DNA of 64,000 nt from JAYZQT01 sp036136335 (lineage in GTDB: Bacteria; Pseudomonadota; Alphaproteobacteria; MPNO01; UBA830), in contig JAYZQT010000054.1 in assembly GCA_036136335.1 (NCBI GenBank), positions 55,459 to 119,458 of the forward strand. The letters run 5' to 3'. The notes under the pieces are model-generated. The model was not told the origin of the DNA and did not search any database. It saw only the letters and a program-made list of their open reading frames with translations. This document shows positions 8,745 through 17,112 of the stretch, one piece after another. Both the position numbers and the translations under genes were made by a program. Within the stretch, counting starts at the first letter, position 1. Every line of letters begins with the position of its first letter.

Positions 8745-9559
8745 GCGTTAGATCTTTTGATTTACGGGGGAGTTCAGTCTGCCTGTTTGAAACTGGAGAC
8801 GGACCACCGTTGGTTTACCTTCATGGCTTGGCTGATCTTCACGGTGCTTCCGCCAAACCACTAGCCTGTCATGGTAAACTGGCAGAACATTTCAATTTAA
8901 TCGCCCCGGCACATCCTGGTTGTTCCTTTACCGACGAGAATGAAAACATCGGCACAATTGAAGATCTTGTTTTTCACTATCTAGAATTGTTTGACGAATT
9001 GAAACTAGATCACTTTGACCTAGTTGGAACCAATCTCGGCGGATGGCTTGCGGCAGAAATTGCGGTCCGACATCCTGAGAAAATTGATAGCCTGTCGTTA
9101 ATTGGCGCAGTGGGGTTATACGTTCCCGGTGATCCAATAGCTGACATTTTCTGGGAAGCACACCCGGTTGATGGCGTGTCTCTGGAGGGATTGCGCTCGC
9201 TGCTATTTGATGACCCAGAACATCCTATCGCATGTGATCTATTCCCAGATGGTCGCGGCGAAATTGATCAGGAGTTAATGCGATACAAAACATACCGTTT
9301 ACTATCACGAGTGGGCTTTAATCCTCCTTACCTCCATCATCGCCTTCTTCGGGATAGGTTGCACCGGTTCAAATCTCCGGCAATTATCATTCACGGAGAA
9401 TTCGACCGCCTTGTACCCAGAAGCCACGCAGAGGCCTATAGGAACGGTTTTGAAAATGCCCGCCTAGAAATTATGGACGGTTGCGGACACAGTCCACACC
9501 TCGAGAGTCCGGAACAAACCGCGCATCTAGTAATTGAATTCATCAAAAACGCTGCTTGA
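8741..9559 (+). CDS. Alpha/beta hydrolase-fold protein, nucleophile Ser replaced by Asn
   Basis: The 272-residue protein has the MhpC-like alpha/beta hydrolase layout. The oxyanion region VYLHGLADLHG is at about residues 25-35, the nucleophile elbow at 94-101, an acid D222 lies in GEFDRLVP, and the catalytic-type H250 in GCGHSPHLE. The elbow reads VGTNLGGW, so the usual serine of G-x-S-x-G is Asn98 (codon AAT at 9032-9034); acid and His are retained. Without a serine, classic ester hydrolysis is unlikely. It may be a non-hydrolytic family member or a recently disabled enzyme. The start overlaps the stop of the flavin monooxygenase gene. Other paths could explain the Asn, including a sequencing error of one base. 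Confidence 0.85.
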   Translation: MSVRSFDLRGSSVCLFETGDGPPLVYLHGLADLHGASAKPLACHGKLAEHFNLIAPAHPGCSFTDENENIGTIEDLVFHYLELFDELKLDHFDLVGTNLGGWLAAEIAVRHPEKIDSLSLIGAVGLYVPGDPIADIFWEAHPVDGVSLEGLRSLLFDDPEHPIACDLFPDGRGEIDQELMRYKTYRLLSRVGFNPPYLHHRLLRDRLHRFKSPAIIIHGEFDRLVPRSHAEAYRNGFENARLEIMDGCGHSPHLESPEQTAHLVIEFIKNAA

Positions 9560-9652
9560 CATTCAAATCTTCGATATATCGATTTTCAAAATGCTGCCCG
9601 AAGTGTTCAAATTTAGCTAATCGTTCAAGCACGCTTGGCTAACGCCCGCATT

Positions 9653-10647
9653 TTATGAAGTTTCAATTGCCACTATGACTAGTACTGCTTTAATACGGGC
9701 TGCCGTCAGACGAAGGGCAGCCCCTCCCTCATCAACATCCGTGGCAGAACCAACAAAACCGCGATTCATTCCTAGTCAGTCTATGTATTCCATGTCCGTT
9801 CCTGCATTGGACATGGCTTCGACCTAATCCCTGTCCTCGTCGTGTAGTACGTCATATATAGCGGCAATAATTTATAGCGGCAATAATTATGGTCTTTGGC
9901 AACCCTGAGAGGTTTTGTGCCTTCAGCGGGGAAGCACGCCAGTCTTCAGTGCAGGATATGTTGGGAAGGTAGTGCCCCGGAACCAAACCATTCTTTCGGT
10001 GGTCAATCCCCCAAATTCGGTTTCAAAGGTTTCATATGAATTTGCCGAGCAAGAGTAATTAGTAACGGAATAAAACAGCAACTGAAAATCAATGGATGGA
10101 CCCTCTTCATCATCTCTGGCAAGAAGGGATATTACGGCGACTAGATTTCCCCTCCACTATCTCCCATCACAATTAAGGGAGCAAAATTGGCGCCTTTTTT
10201 TCCAACGTTTTCTGTGAGTTATTTGGTCGCAGCGTAGCGATCCTCGAAAGCCGTTGGAAATTTGTTTTTTGGTGCCAATCGATAATCAACTGACGCGACA
10301 ATACTTTGGGCTTCAATGCACAAACGTCTTGCCACACTGTCATGACTTCCTGCTGCATGACCTCCTCCATGAAAGTAAACAATAAGAGGGCTGAGGCCGT
10401 CCGTATTTTCTACGTCTAGCGGTGGATTATGTATGCGGGTTTATACGCTTCTACCGGGTCCGGGAATGTCAATATTGGTGATCAAATGCACCGAGTTTTC
10501 CCCGGTAATGCTCGATCCGGACATCTTTTCAAATTGTTCCCGCAAAACTGAGGCAGGCGTTTCATCAAATGATTTAGCAGAAACAGCGGGAACTTCCGCC
10601 AGAAAGGCCGCTACTTGCGGATGCTAGGCGGGGATAGAATCTTTCAT
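9653..10647 (-). pseudogene. Decayed HSL-family (acetyl esterase type) alpha/beta hydrolase
   Basis: Joining reading frames on the minus strand recovers a nearly full-length hormone-sensitive-lipase-family esterase of about 330 codons. Recognisable pieces in order are: a start ATG at 10647; YFHGGGHAAGS (HGGG oxyanion motif, about 10360-10371); VDYRLAPKNKFP; VMGDSGG nucleophile elbow (about 10150-10164); then, after a frame change, LVAVISLLARDDEEGPSID, further DWRASPLKAQNLSGLPKTI, and after another frame change YDVLHDEDRD and GMNRGFVGSATDVDEGGAA, ending at a TAA (9653-9655). It has five in-frame stops and three frame changes, one caused by a 16-bp tandem duplication. The catalytic His of GMxHGF is Arg. 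It is therefore a pseudogene, probably related in past function to the neighbouring oxidation/hydrolysis genes. Confidence 0.88.
9857..9888. repeat. Perfect 16-bp tandem duplication inside the esterase pseudogene
   Basis: The unit TATAGCGGCAATAATT occurs twice back to back (9857-9872 and 9873-9888). Since 16 is not a multiple of 3, it shifts the frame of the minus-strand pseudogene between the SGLPKTIIIAA and YDVLHDE segments. With one copy removed, the frame is restored. Confidence 0.93.
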
Positions 10648-10926
10648 GATTTGTCCATGATTAGAAAATTGGTGCAGGCCAAAATACCGGAACGCTTCTT
10701 CACCAAGAATGCAAGGCATTGTCGTTTGGATCATTATCAAAGCCGGATTTTTTCTTTATCGAAAAATATGAACAGGAATAGACTCAGCAAAAACGATAAC
10801 AGGTGTGAGTCGAAACACCAGAAAATGATATGTGATCAAAGGCCGGTGCATATTCGCAGAATATAGTTATCCATGATAAACAGGGTTAGCGACAAATCGC
10901 TCATTAGAACTTATTAGAGGCACCTT
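10648..10926. other. Intergenic region upstream of the aldolase gene
   Basis: No gene is seen in these 279 bp. The region lies between the 5' end of the minus-strand pseudogene and the rightward aldolase gene, so it would have carried divergent promoters when the esterase was intact. Confidence 0.5.
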
Positions 10927-11643
10927 ATGTCTAGTCTGGTCAATATCCTTCAGGAAATTGTCATCGCCAACCGGATACTTGCCCACGAAGGCGTGGTTGA
11001 CGCATTTGGTCATGTCAGCGTTCGCCATCCTAACGATGCGGGACACTATCTTATGGCTCAGTCAAAAAGTCCCGAACTTGTAACACTGAACGACATCATG
11101 GAGTTCACACTAGAAGGAGAAGCCGTCGGTAATGACAACCGTAAACCCTATGCTGAACGCCATATTCACGGCGCAATTTTTGAACAGCGACCCGATGTAA
11201 ATTCAGTAATACACAATCACTCTCATGCGGTCATACCATTCAGCGTAACTGAGACCCCATTGCGGCCCATAATGCACGTAACCGGCGTTATCGGCGACCA
11301 CGTGCCGGTGTGGGATATCGAGGAAAATTTTGGCGCAACGTCGCTATTGGTCACTAATATGGATCAAGGCCGCGATCTCGCTGAAACAATGGGGGATTGT
11401 CCGGTAATTCTCATGCGCGGACATGGGTGTGCTATCGCAACGGAAAACATGAAATCTGCGGTGCTGACAGCTATCTATACTCAGGTAAACGCCAAGCTGC
11501 AGCTCGAAGCGATGCCGCTGGGTAACGTAAAGTATTTAAGTGCTGCAGAAATTGAACTCACACCGGAAACACTAATCGGCCCGCTCGCAATGGAACGTGC
11601 CTGGGAATATTTTTCTCGCCGAGCTACAAAAAACAACCTATGA
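10927..11643 (+). CDS. Class II aldolase/adducin family protein
   Basis: The 238-residue protein matches the zinc-dependent class II aldolase fold of fuculose- and ribulose-phosphate aldolases and epimerases. Visible features are FGHVSVRHP near residue 27, E77 in YAERHIHGAIF (position of the catalytic Glu), the zinc ligands H96 and H98 in VIHNHSHAV, and H166 in MRGHGCAIA. Many non-sugar-phosphate members of this family act on small hydroxy- or oxo-acids, so the substrate is not assigned. The stop overlaps the start of the methyltransferase gene by 4 nt (ATGA), indicating coupling. The ATG at 10927 is preceded by a weak AGAGGC signal. Confidence 0.87.
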   Translation: MSSLVNILQEIVIANRILAHEGVVDAFGHVSVRHPNDAGHYLMAQSKSPELVTLNDIMEFTLEGEAVGNDNRKPYAERHIHGAIFEQRPDVNSVIHNHSHAVIPFSVTETPLRPIMHVTGVIGDHVPVWDIEENFGATSLLVTNMDQGRDLAETMGDCPVILMRGHGCAIATENMKSAVLTAIYTQVNAKLQLEAMPLGNVKYLSAAEIELTPETLIGPLAMERAWEYFSRRATKNNL

Positions 11644-12293
11644 CAGCGGAAAGGGAAGTGTTTGCAAAAAATAGGCCGGTGTTTGGAAAGTCGGATTTCG
11701 CACGCATCGACGAGACGCCGGATGAATTATTTTATAATACGCCCCGTCTTGTTACGCATGTCGATGACGCCGCCTGTGCCGCTCTCACAGCGTTCTATGC
11801 CCAACTATTTTGTGAAGGCGACATCGTACTCGATCTGATGTCGAGTTGCGTATCACACCTGCCACCAACACCAAAACTAGCCAAGGTCACGGGGCACGGT
11901 ATGAACGCACAGGAGCTAGATGCAAATTCACAACTGGATGAATATTTCGTGCAGAACCTGAACGCGTCACCCCTCCTTCCATTGGATAACGGCAAGTATG
12001 ATACCTGCCTAGTCACTGTTTCAGTTCAGTATTTAACTAACCCCATCGAAGTATTCATGGAAATTGGCCGCATCCTAAAACCTGGGGGAATGGTGGTTGT
12101 TTCATTCTCAAACCGAATGTTTTTAACCAAGGCAACCGCCATTTGGCGGACCACCGACGATGCGGGGCATGGCCACCTGGTTAGGGCCTATCTAGAAGAA
12201 ACTTCCATATTCCAAAATATAAAAATCATGGATATTTCCCCTGCTCTAGGGGCAAAAGACCCTTTATTTGCGGTTGTTTCAACGGTCCACTAA
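11640..12293 (+). CDS. Class I SAM-dependent methyltransferase-like protein
   Basis: The 217-residue protein has the Rossmann-like SAM domain of the UbiE/Methyltransf_11 type. A VLDLMSSCVSHLPP segment stands at motif I (about residues 63-76) in place of the usual DxGxGxG. A VTGHGMNAQEL segment takes motif II, PLDNGKYDTCLVTVSVQYLTNPIEVFMEIGRILKPGGMVVVSFSNRMF covers motifs IV-VI, and the acidic residue before the QYL helix is absent. The non-canonical glycine loop leaves true SAM binding uncertain. It is translationally coupled to the aldolase. The substrate is unknown. Confidence 0.75.
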   Translation: MTAEREVFAKNRPVFGKSDFARIDETPDELFYNTPRLVTHVDDAACAALTAFYAQLFCEGDIVLDLMSSCVSHLPPTPKLAKVTGHGMNAQELDANSQLDEYFVQNLNASPLLPLDNGKYDTCLVTVSVQYLTNPIEVFMEIGRILKPGGMVVVSFSNRMFLTKATAIWRTTDDAGHGHLVRAYLEETSIFQNIKIMDISPALGAKDPLFAVVSTVH

Positions 12294-12443
12294 ACTCGCG
12301 CGGGGAGCCTTTACACGGGTGAGGCTGTCACAAACTCAAGCCGCTGCTTGTTGCTCTAGGCAGGCGAAAAACTGAAAATATCAGGGCACCAAACCACAGC
12401 ATTGAGGCTAACGGCTGTTCACATTTGGGCATACATTTGTATC

Positions 12444-12908
12444 CTAGGCGGCACGGTTTTGAGTATGTCTAGTAAGGAGACTATAAATTTTTTCCGGAGT
12501 AGGTGCGGTCCGTAATTTTTCACATTTGGAATGGTCGCGGAGAACCCGAGAAATTCTGGAAAGTATTTTGAGATGAGCAGCACTAGCCGATTCCGGGGCA
12601 AGCAGCAAAAATATTAAATCCACCGGCTGACCATCAACGGCGTCGAATTGGATAGGGCTTTCTAACCTTGCAAAAATCCCAAATAATCTGTTCAGCCCTG
12701 CTATTTTTCCGTGTGGAATTGCAATTCCGTCGCCAACTCCAGTTGTACCCAGACGTTCGCGTTCAAGAAGCACATCAAAAATTTCTTGCTCGGTTTGTCC
12801 GATCGTCTTTGACGCTTTGTCTGATAATTCCTCTAAAGCCTGCTTTTTACTAGTAGCTTTGAGGCAGGTGACCACGCTCTCTAGTTCAAGAATGTCTTCT
12901 ATTTCCAC
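12444..12908 (-). CDS. ptsN: Nitrogen-regulatory PTS EIIA-like protein
   Basis: The 154-residue protein is the EIIA-Ntr component of the PTS-Ntr phosphorelay. The phosphorylatable His is H66 in GDGIAIPHGK, embedded in the usual ERERLGTTGVGDG context. It is located downstream of rpoN on the same strand, the standard proteobacterial arrangement, where it regulates processes such as potassium uptake and nitrogen/carbon balance by protein contact. The usual hibernation-factor gene (hpf) between rpoN and ptsN is missing; only a 184-bp spacer is present. Length and motif match the family. Confidence 0.95.
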   Translation of the reverse strand: MEIEDILELESVVTCLKATSKKQALEELSDKASKTIGQTEQEIFDVLLERERLGTTGVGDGIAIPHGKIAGLNRLFGIFARLESPIQFDAVDGQPVDLIFLLLAPESASAAHLKILSRISRVLRDHSKCEKLRTAPTPEKIYSLLTRHTQNRAA

Positions 12909-13092
12909 TCAGGATCTCCCGGCCCATTAGTTCGTTGCGCCCTGTCGTTTTTTTTTGTGCAAAAATCTTTGGAGTCTTATTCCACACCGTCTTATAATGG
13001 AAATGCATTAACGGCACCCCTGAAAGACGTTGAAGGCGCTGAAAAATAACAGCGAGAAACCGATAGTCAATAGTGCAACCCGAGGATGGGCT

Positions 13093-14703
13093 CTACTGCC
13101 CAACTTGAAGTAATTTGTCGCGCCGACGTTGAAAGGATGATGGAATGCGCATTACATTACGATATTTGGCAACCGTCCGCCGAGCGATGGTGATCCCCTC
13201 GCTTCCAAGAATCTCAACAATCCTATCATCCGACATTACGTTCTCATGCATTTCTTCATCGATCAGAGCCTTTATGCGAAAGCGGACGGATTCTGAAGAG
13301 CTAGATGTCCCCATTTTGTTATTCTGAATTGCCGAATGAAAGAAATACTTCATCTCAAAAACACCCCGACTGATGCCAAGATATTTATTGGTGGTCACGC
13401 GACTCACAGTACTTTCATGCATCTGAACCACTTCCGCAATATCACTCAATGTCATGGGCTTTAAGTATTCAACACCCTTCTCTAAAAACGCTTCTTGCTG
13501 GGCAACCAACTCAGACGCGATTTTTAGGATAGTTTCGGCCCTCTGATGCAGCGCGCGCTTTAGCCAACCGGCAGTTGTCAAACAGTCGCTTAAAAACTCC
13601 TTTTCTTTTTTGGTGCGCGCAGACTTTTTAACAATAGCGTAATAACGATGGTTGATAAGAACCTTCGGTAACGTGTCACCGTTCAATTCGACAATCCAGC
13701 CTTCCTTGCCACGATTGACAAAAACGTCAGGCACAATGGCCTGAACCACCTCTTCGTTAAAGACAGATGCCGGCTTGGGATTCAGCTTCTTTATGTTTAA
13801 CACCATTTGGTGAAGTTCCGCTGTATCGACGCTGCATAAACGTCTGAGCTTTGCAAATTCGCATTTTGCTAAAAGTGGTAAGTTTTTTAGAAGAATTTTC
13901 ATCGGAGGGTTGAGTTGACCCGTTTCACGGGCCTGAAGCTCAAGGCATTCCGATAGATTGCGGCCAAAAACACCAGGAGGATCCATCTGCTGGCAGCGGG
14001 CGAGCGTTGCTTCTACCCGTTCCACGGAGCAGCCCAGATCAGTGGCCAACCATTCGAATTCCGATGACAACCACCCATTTTCGTCAAGCATATCTATCAG
14101 CCGGATGGCGATCATCTGGTCAGCTGGATCTCCAAAATCAAGGTGCACCTGTTCAATTAAATGAGCCCGAAGGGTAGTTTGAGAGACTGCAAGGTGTTCT
14201 ATGCCGTACAAATTTTCAGATGACGAACCGCTGGGCTCAAAAGGGCCCCATAACGACCCTTTACGATCGTGCATCCCATCATCGGTCGTAACACCGCCGA
14301 GAGCTGCCTTTGGTTCAAAAACATTTTCATAAGACGGGTTACGCGGGATTTCTTCGTTATAGAGACGGTCCGCAATCATTCCGTCCGGTGCGACGAGTTT
14401 TAACGTAAGAGCATCAAAAATCGGATCAGACGCAAACTGCACGTCCTTTGCAATGATCCCGTCTCCATCCTTCGGAAGGTCGTTCAAAACGTGATGGCCT
14501 GCATCTTTCCTGTTCAATGCCTCCACAACGTAGTCGGTGTCAGCGTCTTCAAGTTCCAGAAGGGGGTTTTTCTCCATTTGCTTTACGACAAAAGCAGAAA
14601 CCTCCAAGTTTGACATTTGCAAGAGTTGGATTGCCTGCAAAAGCTCGGGCGTCATCACCATTGACTGATTCTGACGTAGATCCACTCGTTGCCCACGCAT
14701 CAT
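13093..14703 (-). CDS. rpoN: RNA polymerase sigma-54 factor
   Basis: The 536-residue sigma factor directs RNA polymerase to -24/-12 promoters with AAA+ activators. The N-terminal activator-interaction region shows LRQNQSMVMTPELLQAIQLLQMSN at about residues 8-31. A variable acidic region II follows. The core-binding and DNA-binding parts include LSDIAEVVQMHESTVSRVTTNKY (helix-turn-helix, about 425-447). The RpoN box ARRTVAKYR lies near the C-terminus at about 508-516. Two adjacent ATG codons begin the frame. It lies between lptB (33-bp gap) and ptsN in the lpt-rpoN-ptsN cluster. Confidence 0.97.
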   Translation of the reverse strand: MMRGQRVDLRQNQSMVMTPELLQAIQLLQMSNLEVSAFVVKQMEKNPLLELEDADTDYVVEALNRKDAGHHVLNDLPKDGDGIIAKDVQFASDPIFDALTLKLVAPDGMIADRLYNEEIPRNPSYENVFEPKAALGGVTTDDGMHDRKGSLWGPFEPSGSSSENLYGIEHLAVSQTTLRAHLIEQVHLDFGDPADQMIAIRLIDMLDENGWLSSEFEWLATDLGCSVERVEATLARCQQMDPPGVFGRNLSECLELQARETGQLNPPMKILLKNLPLLAKCEFAKLRRLCSVDTAELHQMVLNIKKLNPKPASVFNEEVVQAIVPDVFVNRGKEGWIVELNGDTLPKVLINHRYYAIVKKSARTKKEKEFLSDCLTTAGWLKRALHQRAETILKIASELVAQQEAFLEKGVEYLKPMTLSDIAEVVQMHESTVSRVTTNKYLGISRGVFEMKYFFHSAIQNNKMGTSSSSESVRFRIKALIDEEMHENVMSDDRIVEILGSEGITIARRTVAKYRNVMRIPSSFQRRRDKLLQVGQ

Positions 14704-14736
14704 AAATGGTTACCCTACAAGCGCTAAATAATTATT

Positions 14737-15564
14737 TTACAAGCTAAATCGTTCACCCAGATACACTCGCCTCACTTCTTCGTGTGCTACGATTTCGGAA
14801 GGTGCTCCCTCCATAAGAACAGCACCGTCGTGGAGAATATACGCCCTATCCACAATATCTAGCATTTCGCGCACATTATGGTCTGTGATCAAAACACCTA
14901 TGCCACGATCTTTTAACTGAGTGACGAGGTTGCGAATATCATCGACTGCGATCGGGTCAATACCCGCAAAGGGCTCGTCAAGAAGCATGTATTTTGGTTT
15001 TGATGCGAGTGCACGCGCAATTTCAACTCGACGACGTTCTCCGCCAGATAATGCGAGCGGAGGGGTGCGGCGAAGATGGGTTACAGAAAACTCGGCAAGC
15101 AATTCCTCTAGCCTAGTTTCGCGTCGAGCAATATTTTTCTCCGTTACTTCAAGAACCGCCCGTATGTTGTTCTCAACCGTCATACCACGAAAGATGGAAG
15201 CCTCTTGAGGTAAATAACCGATGCCGAGCCTCGCACGACGGTACATCGGAAGGCCCGTTACATCCTGCCCATCCAAAGCAATAGCCCCATAATCGGGAGC
15301 AATTAAGCCGGTGACAACATAAAAGCAGGTGGTTTTTCCGGCGCCGTTTGGACCCAACAAACCTACGACCTCGCCGCGGTTTAAAGTAATGCTTACATCT
15401 CGAAGAACGGGGCGTTTTTTAAAACGTTTACCTATTTTCTGGATCCGAAGGCCTACACTTTGAGAGATTAGCCTGGGTCCATCGGAAACCCCATCCCTAC
15501 GAATTCCATCCTCGGCAGTCGTATCAGCTGAGTGGTCCGATTTTGATTCGTCCGTTTTGCTCAC
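14737..15564 (-). CDS. lptB: LPS export ABC transporter ATP-binding protein
   Basis: The 275-residue ATPase powers LPS transport from the inner membrane in the LptB2FGC complex. The Walker A motif GPNGAGKTT is at about residues 73-81, the Q-loop YLPQEASIF follows, the signature LSGGERRRVEIARAL is at about 172-186, and Walker B reads MLLDEPFAGIDP. About 37 polar residues precede the ABC domain, more than in the usual protein of about 240 residues; a downstream start cannot be excluded. The start overlaps the lptA stop by 4 nt, showing coupling. lptF and lptG are not in the window. Confidence 0.96.
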   Translation of the reverse strand: MSKTDESKSDHSADTTAEDGIRRDGVSDGPRLISQSVGLRIQKIGKRFKKRPVLRDVSITLNRGEVVGLLGPNGAGKTTCFYVVTGLIAPDYGAIALDGQDVTGLPMYRRARLGIGYLPQEASIFRGMTVENNIRAVLEVTEKNIARRETRLEELLAEFSVTHLRRTPPLALSGGERRRVEIARALASKPKYMLLDEPFAGIDPIAVDDIRNLVTQLKDRGIGVLITDHNVREMLDIVDRAYILHDGAVLMEGAPSEIVAHEEVRRVYLGERFSL

Positions 15565-16421
15565 CGCGCGCCTCGGCTTTTCGTTTTGGCGCCACCGCGC
15601 AGCAGTGGGCTCTTTTCATTCATGAATATTCCCCGGACACCGCCCTTTCCGTCACCGAAAAGCTTGCTTACACCGGTGTTCAGGTTTATCTCAGCATTCG
15701 CCCCATTCAACTGATTATTTCCCCGCGTAATCCTTACTGACCCAGTTAACCTAGCGATACCAGTTTTCACGTCATACTTACCCCGGTTCGACCGGACTAT
15801 TTCATCAGGCGTGGTGATAACAACATTATCGATGGCATCAACGAACCGCACGCTAGCTTTTCCCTTCTCATCTTTTTCAAAATGGGCCCTCAATACATCA
15901 GCGCGAAGCCTGTTATCACCCCGAATGGCGATAGCGTCGCCACGCGCGACTGCTAAACCGCGTTTTTCCCAATATTCGAGACTATCCCTTGCTGTAATGC
16001 GATCATTATCCGTATCCAATCTAACGTTACCCGTTAAAACGAGCACCCCGCTATCCACGTTGTAGACACCCTTGTCACCATAGGCGCGCTGGGTAGGGGT
16101 TATAATGCGAACCTTTTTCTCAGCAGCAATGCGCCAAATTTGTGTATGACCATCGGGCCGTTCGCGATAATGCGCGGTAAGCGTATCCGCATAGACCGAA
16201 ACGTTTCCCTGCACGGCCCTCGCATTACCGCGCGCTATGTAAGCCTTGGCCTTTTGTTGCCACTCAATACCTTTTTCTGCGGTGATTTCAAGAGGCTTGT
16301 CGCCGGCCCGGCCCGGCAGGCCAATCCCCTGCGAGTTTGCCCTGCCGGGCACTTCTAGCCCGATCAAAAGTACGAACACCAAGCCGAAATGAACCGGCCT
16401 ATATGAAATTCCGTTAGTCAT
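15561..16421 (-). CDS. lptA: Periplasmic LPS transport protein LptA (OstA-like)
   Basis: The 286-residue protein has an N-terminal signal peptide (hydrophobic FGLVFVLLIGLEV, about residues 12-24). It continues with repeated beta-jellyroll OstA segments such as LEITAEKGIEWQQKAKAYIARGNA (about 43-66), GVLVLTGNVRL and GIARLTGSVRITRGNNQLNGANAEINLNTG. LptA bridges LptC and LptD to carry LPS across the periplasm. At 286 residues it is longer than the enterobacterial protein (about 185), as often seen in alphaproteobacteria. The C-terminal tail is basic. It begins 1 nt after the lptC stop and overlaps lptB. Confidence 0.92.
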   Translation of the reverse strand: MTNGISYRPVHFGLVFVLLIGLEVPGRANSQGIGLPGRAGDKPLEITAEKGIEWQQKAKAYIARGNARAVQGNVSVYADTLTAHYRERPDGHTQIWRIAAEKKVRIITPTQRAYGDKGVYNVDSGVLVLTGNVRLDTDNDRITARDSLEYWEKRGLAVARGDAIAIRGDNRLRADVLRAHFEKDEKGKASVRFVDAIDNVVITTPDEIVRSNRGKYDVKTGIARLTGSVRITRGNNQLNGANAEINLNTGVSKLFGDGKGGVRGIFMNEKSPLLRGGAKTKSRGAR

Positions 16422-16422
16422 T

Positions 16423-17109
16423 TTACATTCCTGTTTTTTTCTTAGAGGGAAAAAATACCAGTTGTGATTTCCCAGTAAAAATTATCCGATCGCCGTTCTC
16501 TATTACCTTGAAACCACTGCCCTCGACTGTCCCGAATGGTCCTTGGCCCCGTATGGGTTCATCGCCGGAAGCCTCCTTGCTCCCGAGATTTATGGTTGCC
16601 TTAGCAGTTTTAAATTCATATCCGGCTTCATGAAACAGTTTAACACCCCCGAAAAGGTCAAGAATTTCTCGTTTTCGCCACAAGGTGCCCATGGGCGCCC
16701 CGATAGTAATCCAAGAATTTCCCGCAAGCGTAACGTCCGCTTTGGGCGCGATCAGCTTTACACCCTTACCTCCATCGGCGTCCTGTACAACTGCATCCGC
16801 CGTAATCGAGAAGGGATGGTTTTCGCCGTCAACACCGGTATACCGTGCATTTATAACTCGCTGGCCACCGGACGTCTGAATACGGAGATCTGAAATTGGA
16901 ATACGGAATTTCTCAGGCTTATTTCCCAGCTCCGGCCAGATCACTACCAGTATTATGACGACAGCAGAAATTGTTGGCAAAGCGTACTTCATCAGACGAA
17001 CAAAACGACTATACGCAGACCTATATTGGGGAAGACGGGACGTTTCGCCCGATGATTTAATCGATTGAAGTGTTACAGGTATTACGGGGCTACCCTGCCA
17101 TTTGATCAT
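16423..17109 (-). CDS. lptC: LPS export system protein LptC
   Basis: The 228-residue protein has one membrane anchor (about residues 41-60, ALPTISAVVIILVVIWPEL), preceded by a basic cytoplasmic segment. A periplasmic OstA-like domain follows with INARYTGVDGENHPFSITAD and EASGDEPIRGQGPFGTVEGSGFKV. LptC joins the LptBFG transporter to LptA. The identification rests on this topology and on the position between kdsD (3-bp gap) and lptA (1-bp gap). The family is weakly conserved, so synteny carries much of the support. Confidence 0.9.
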   Translation of the reverse strand: MIKWQGSPVIPVTLQSIKSSGETSRLPQYRSAYSRFVRLMKYALPTISAVVIILVVIWPELGNKPEKFRIPISDLRIQTSGGQRVINARYTGVDGENHPFSITADAVVQDADGGKGVKLIAPKADVTLAGNSWITIGAPMGTLWRKREILDLFGGVKLFHEAGYEFKTAKATINLGSKEASGDEPIRGQGPFGTVEGSGFKVIENGDRIIFTGKSQLVFFPSKKKTGM

Positions 17110-17112
17110 GTG

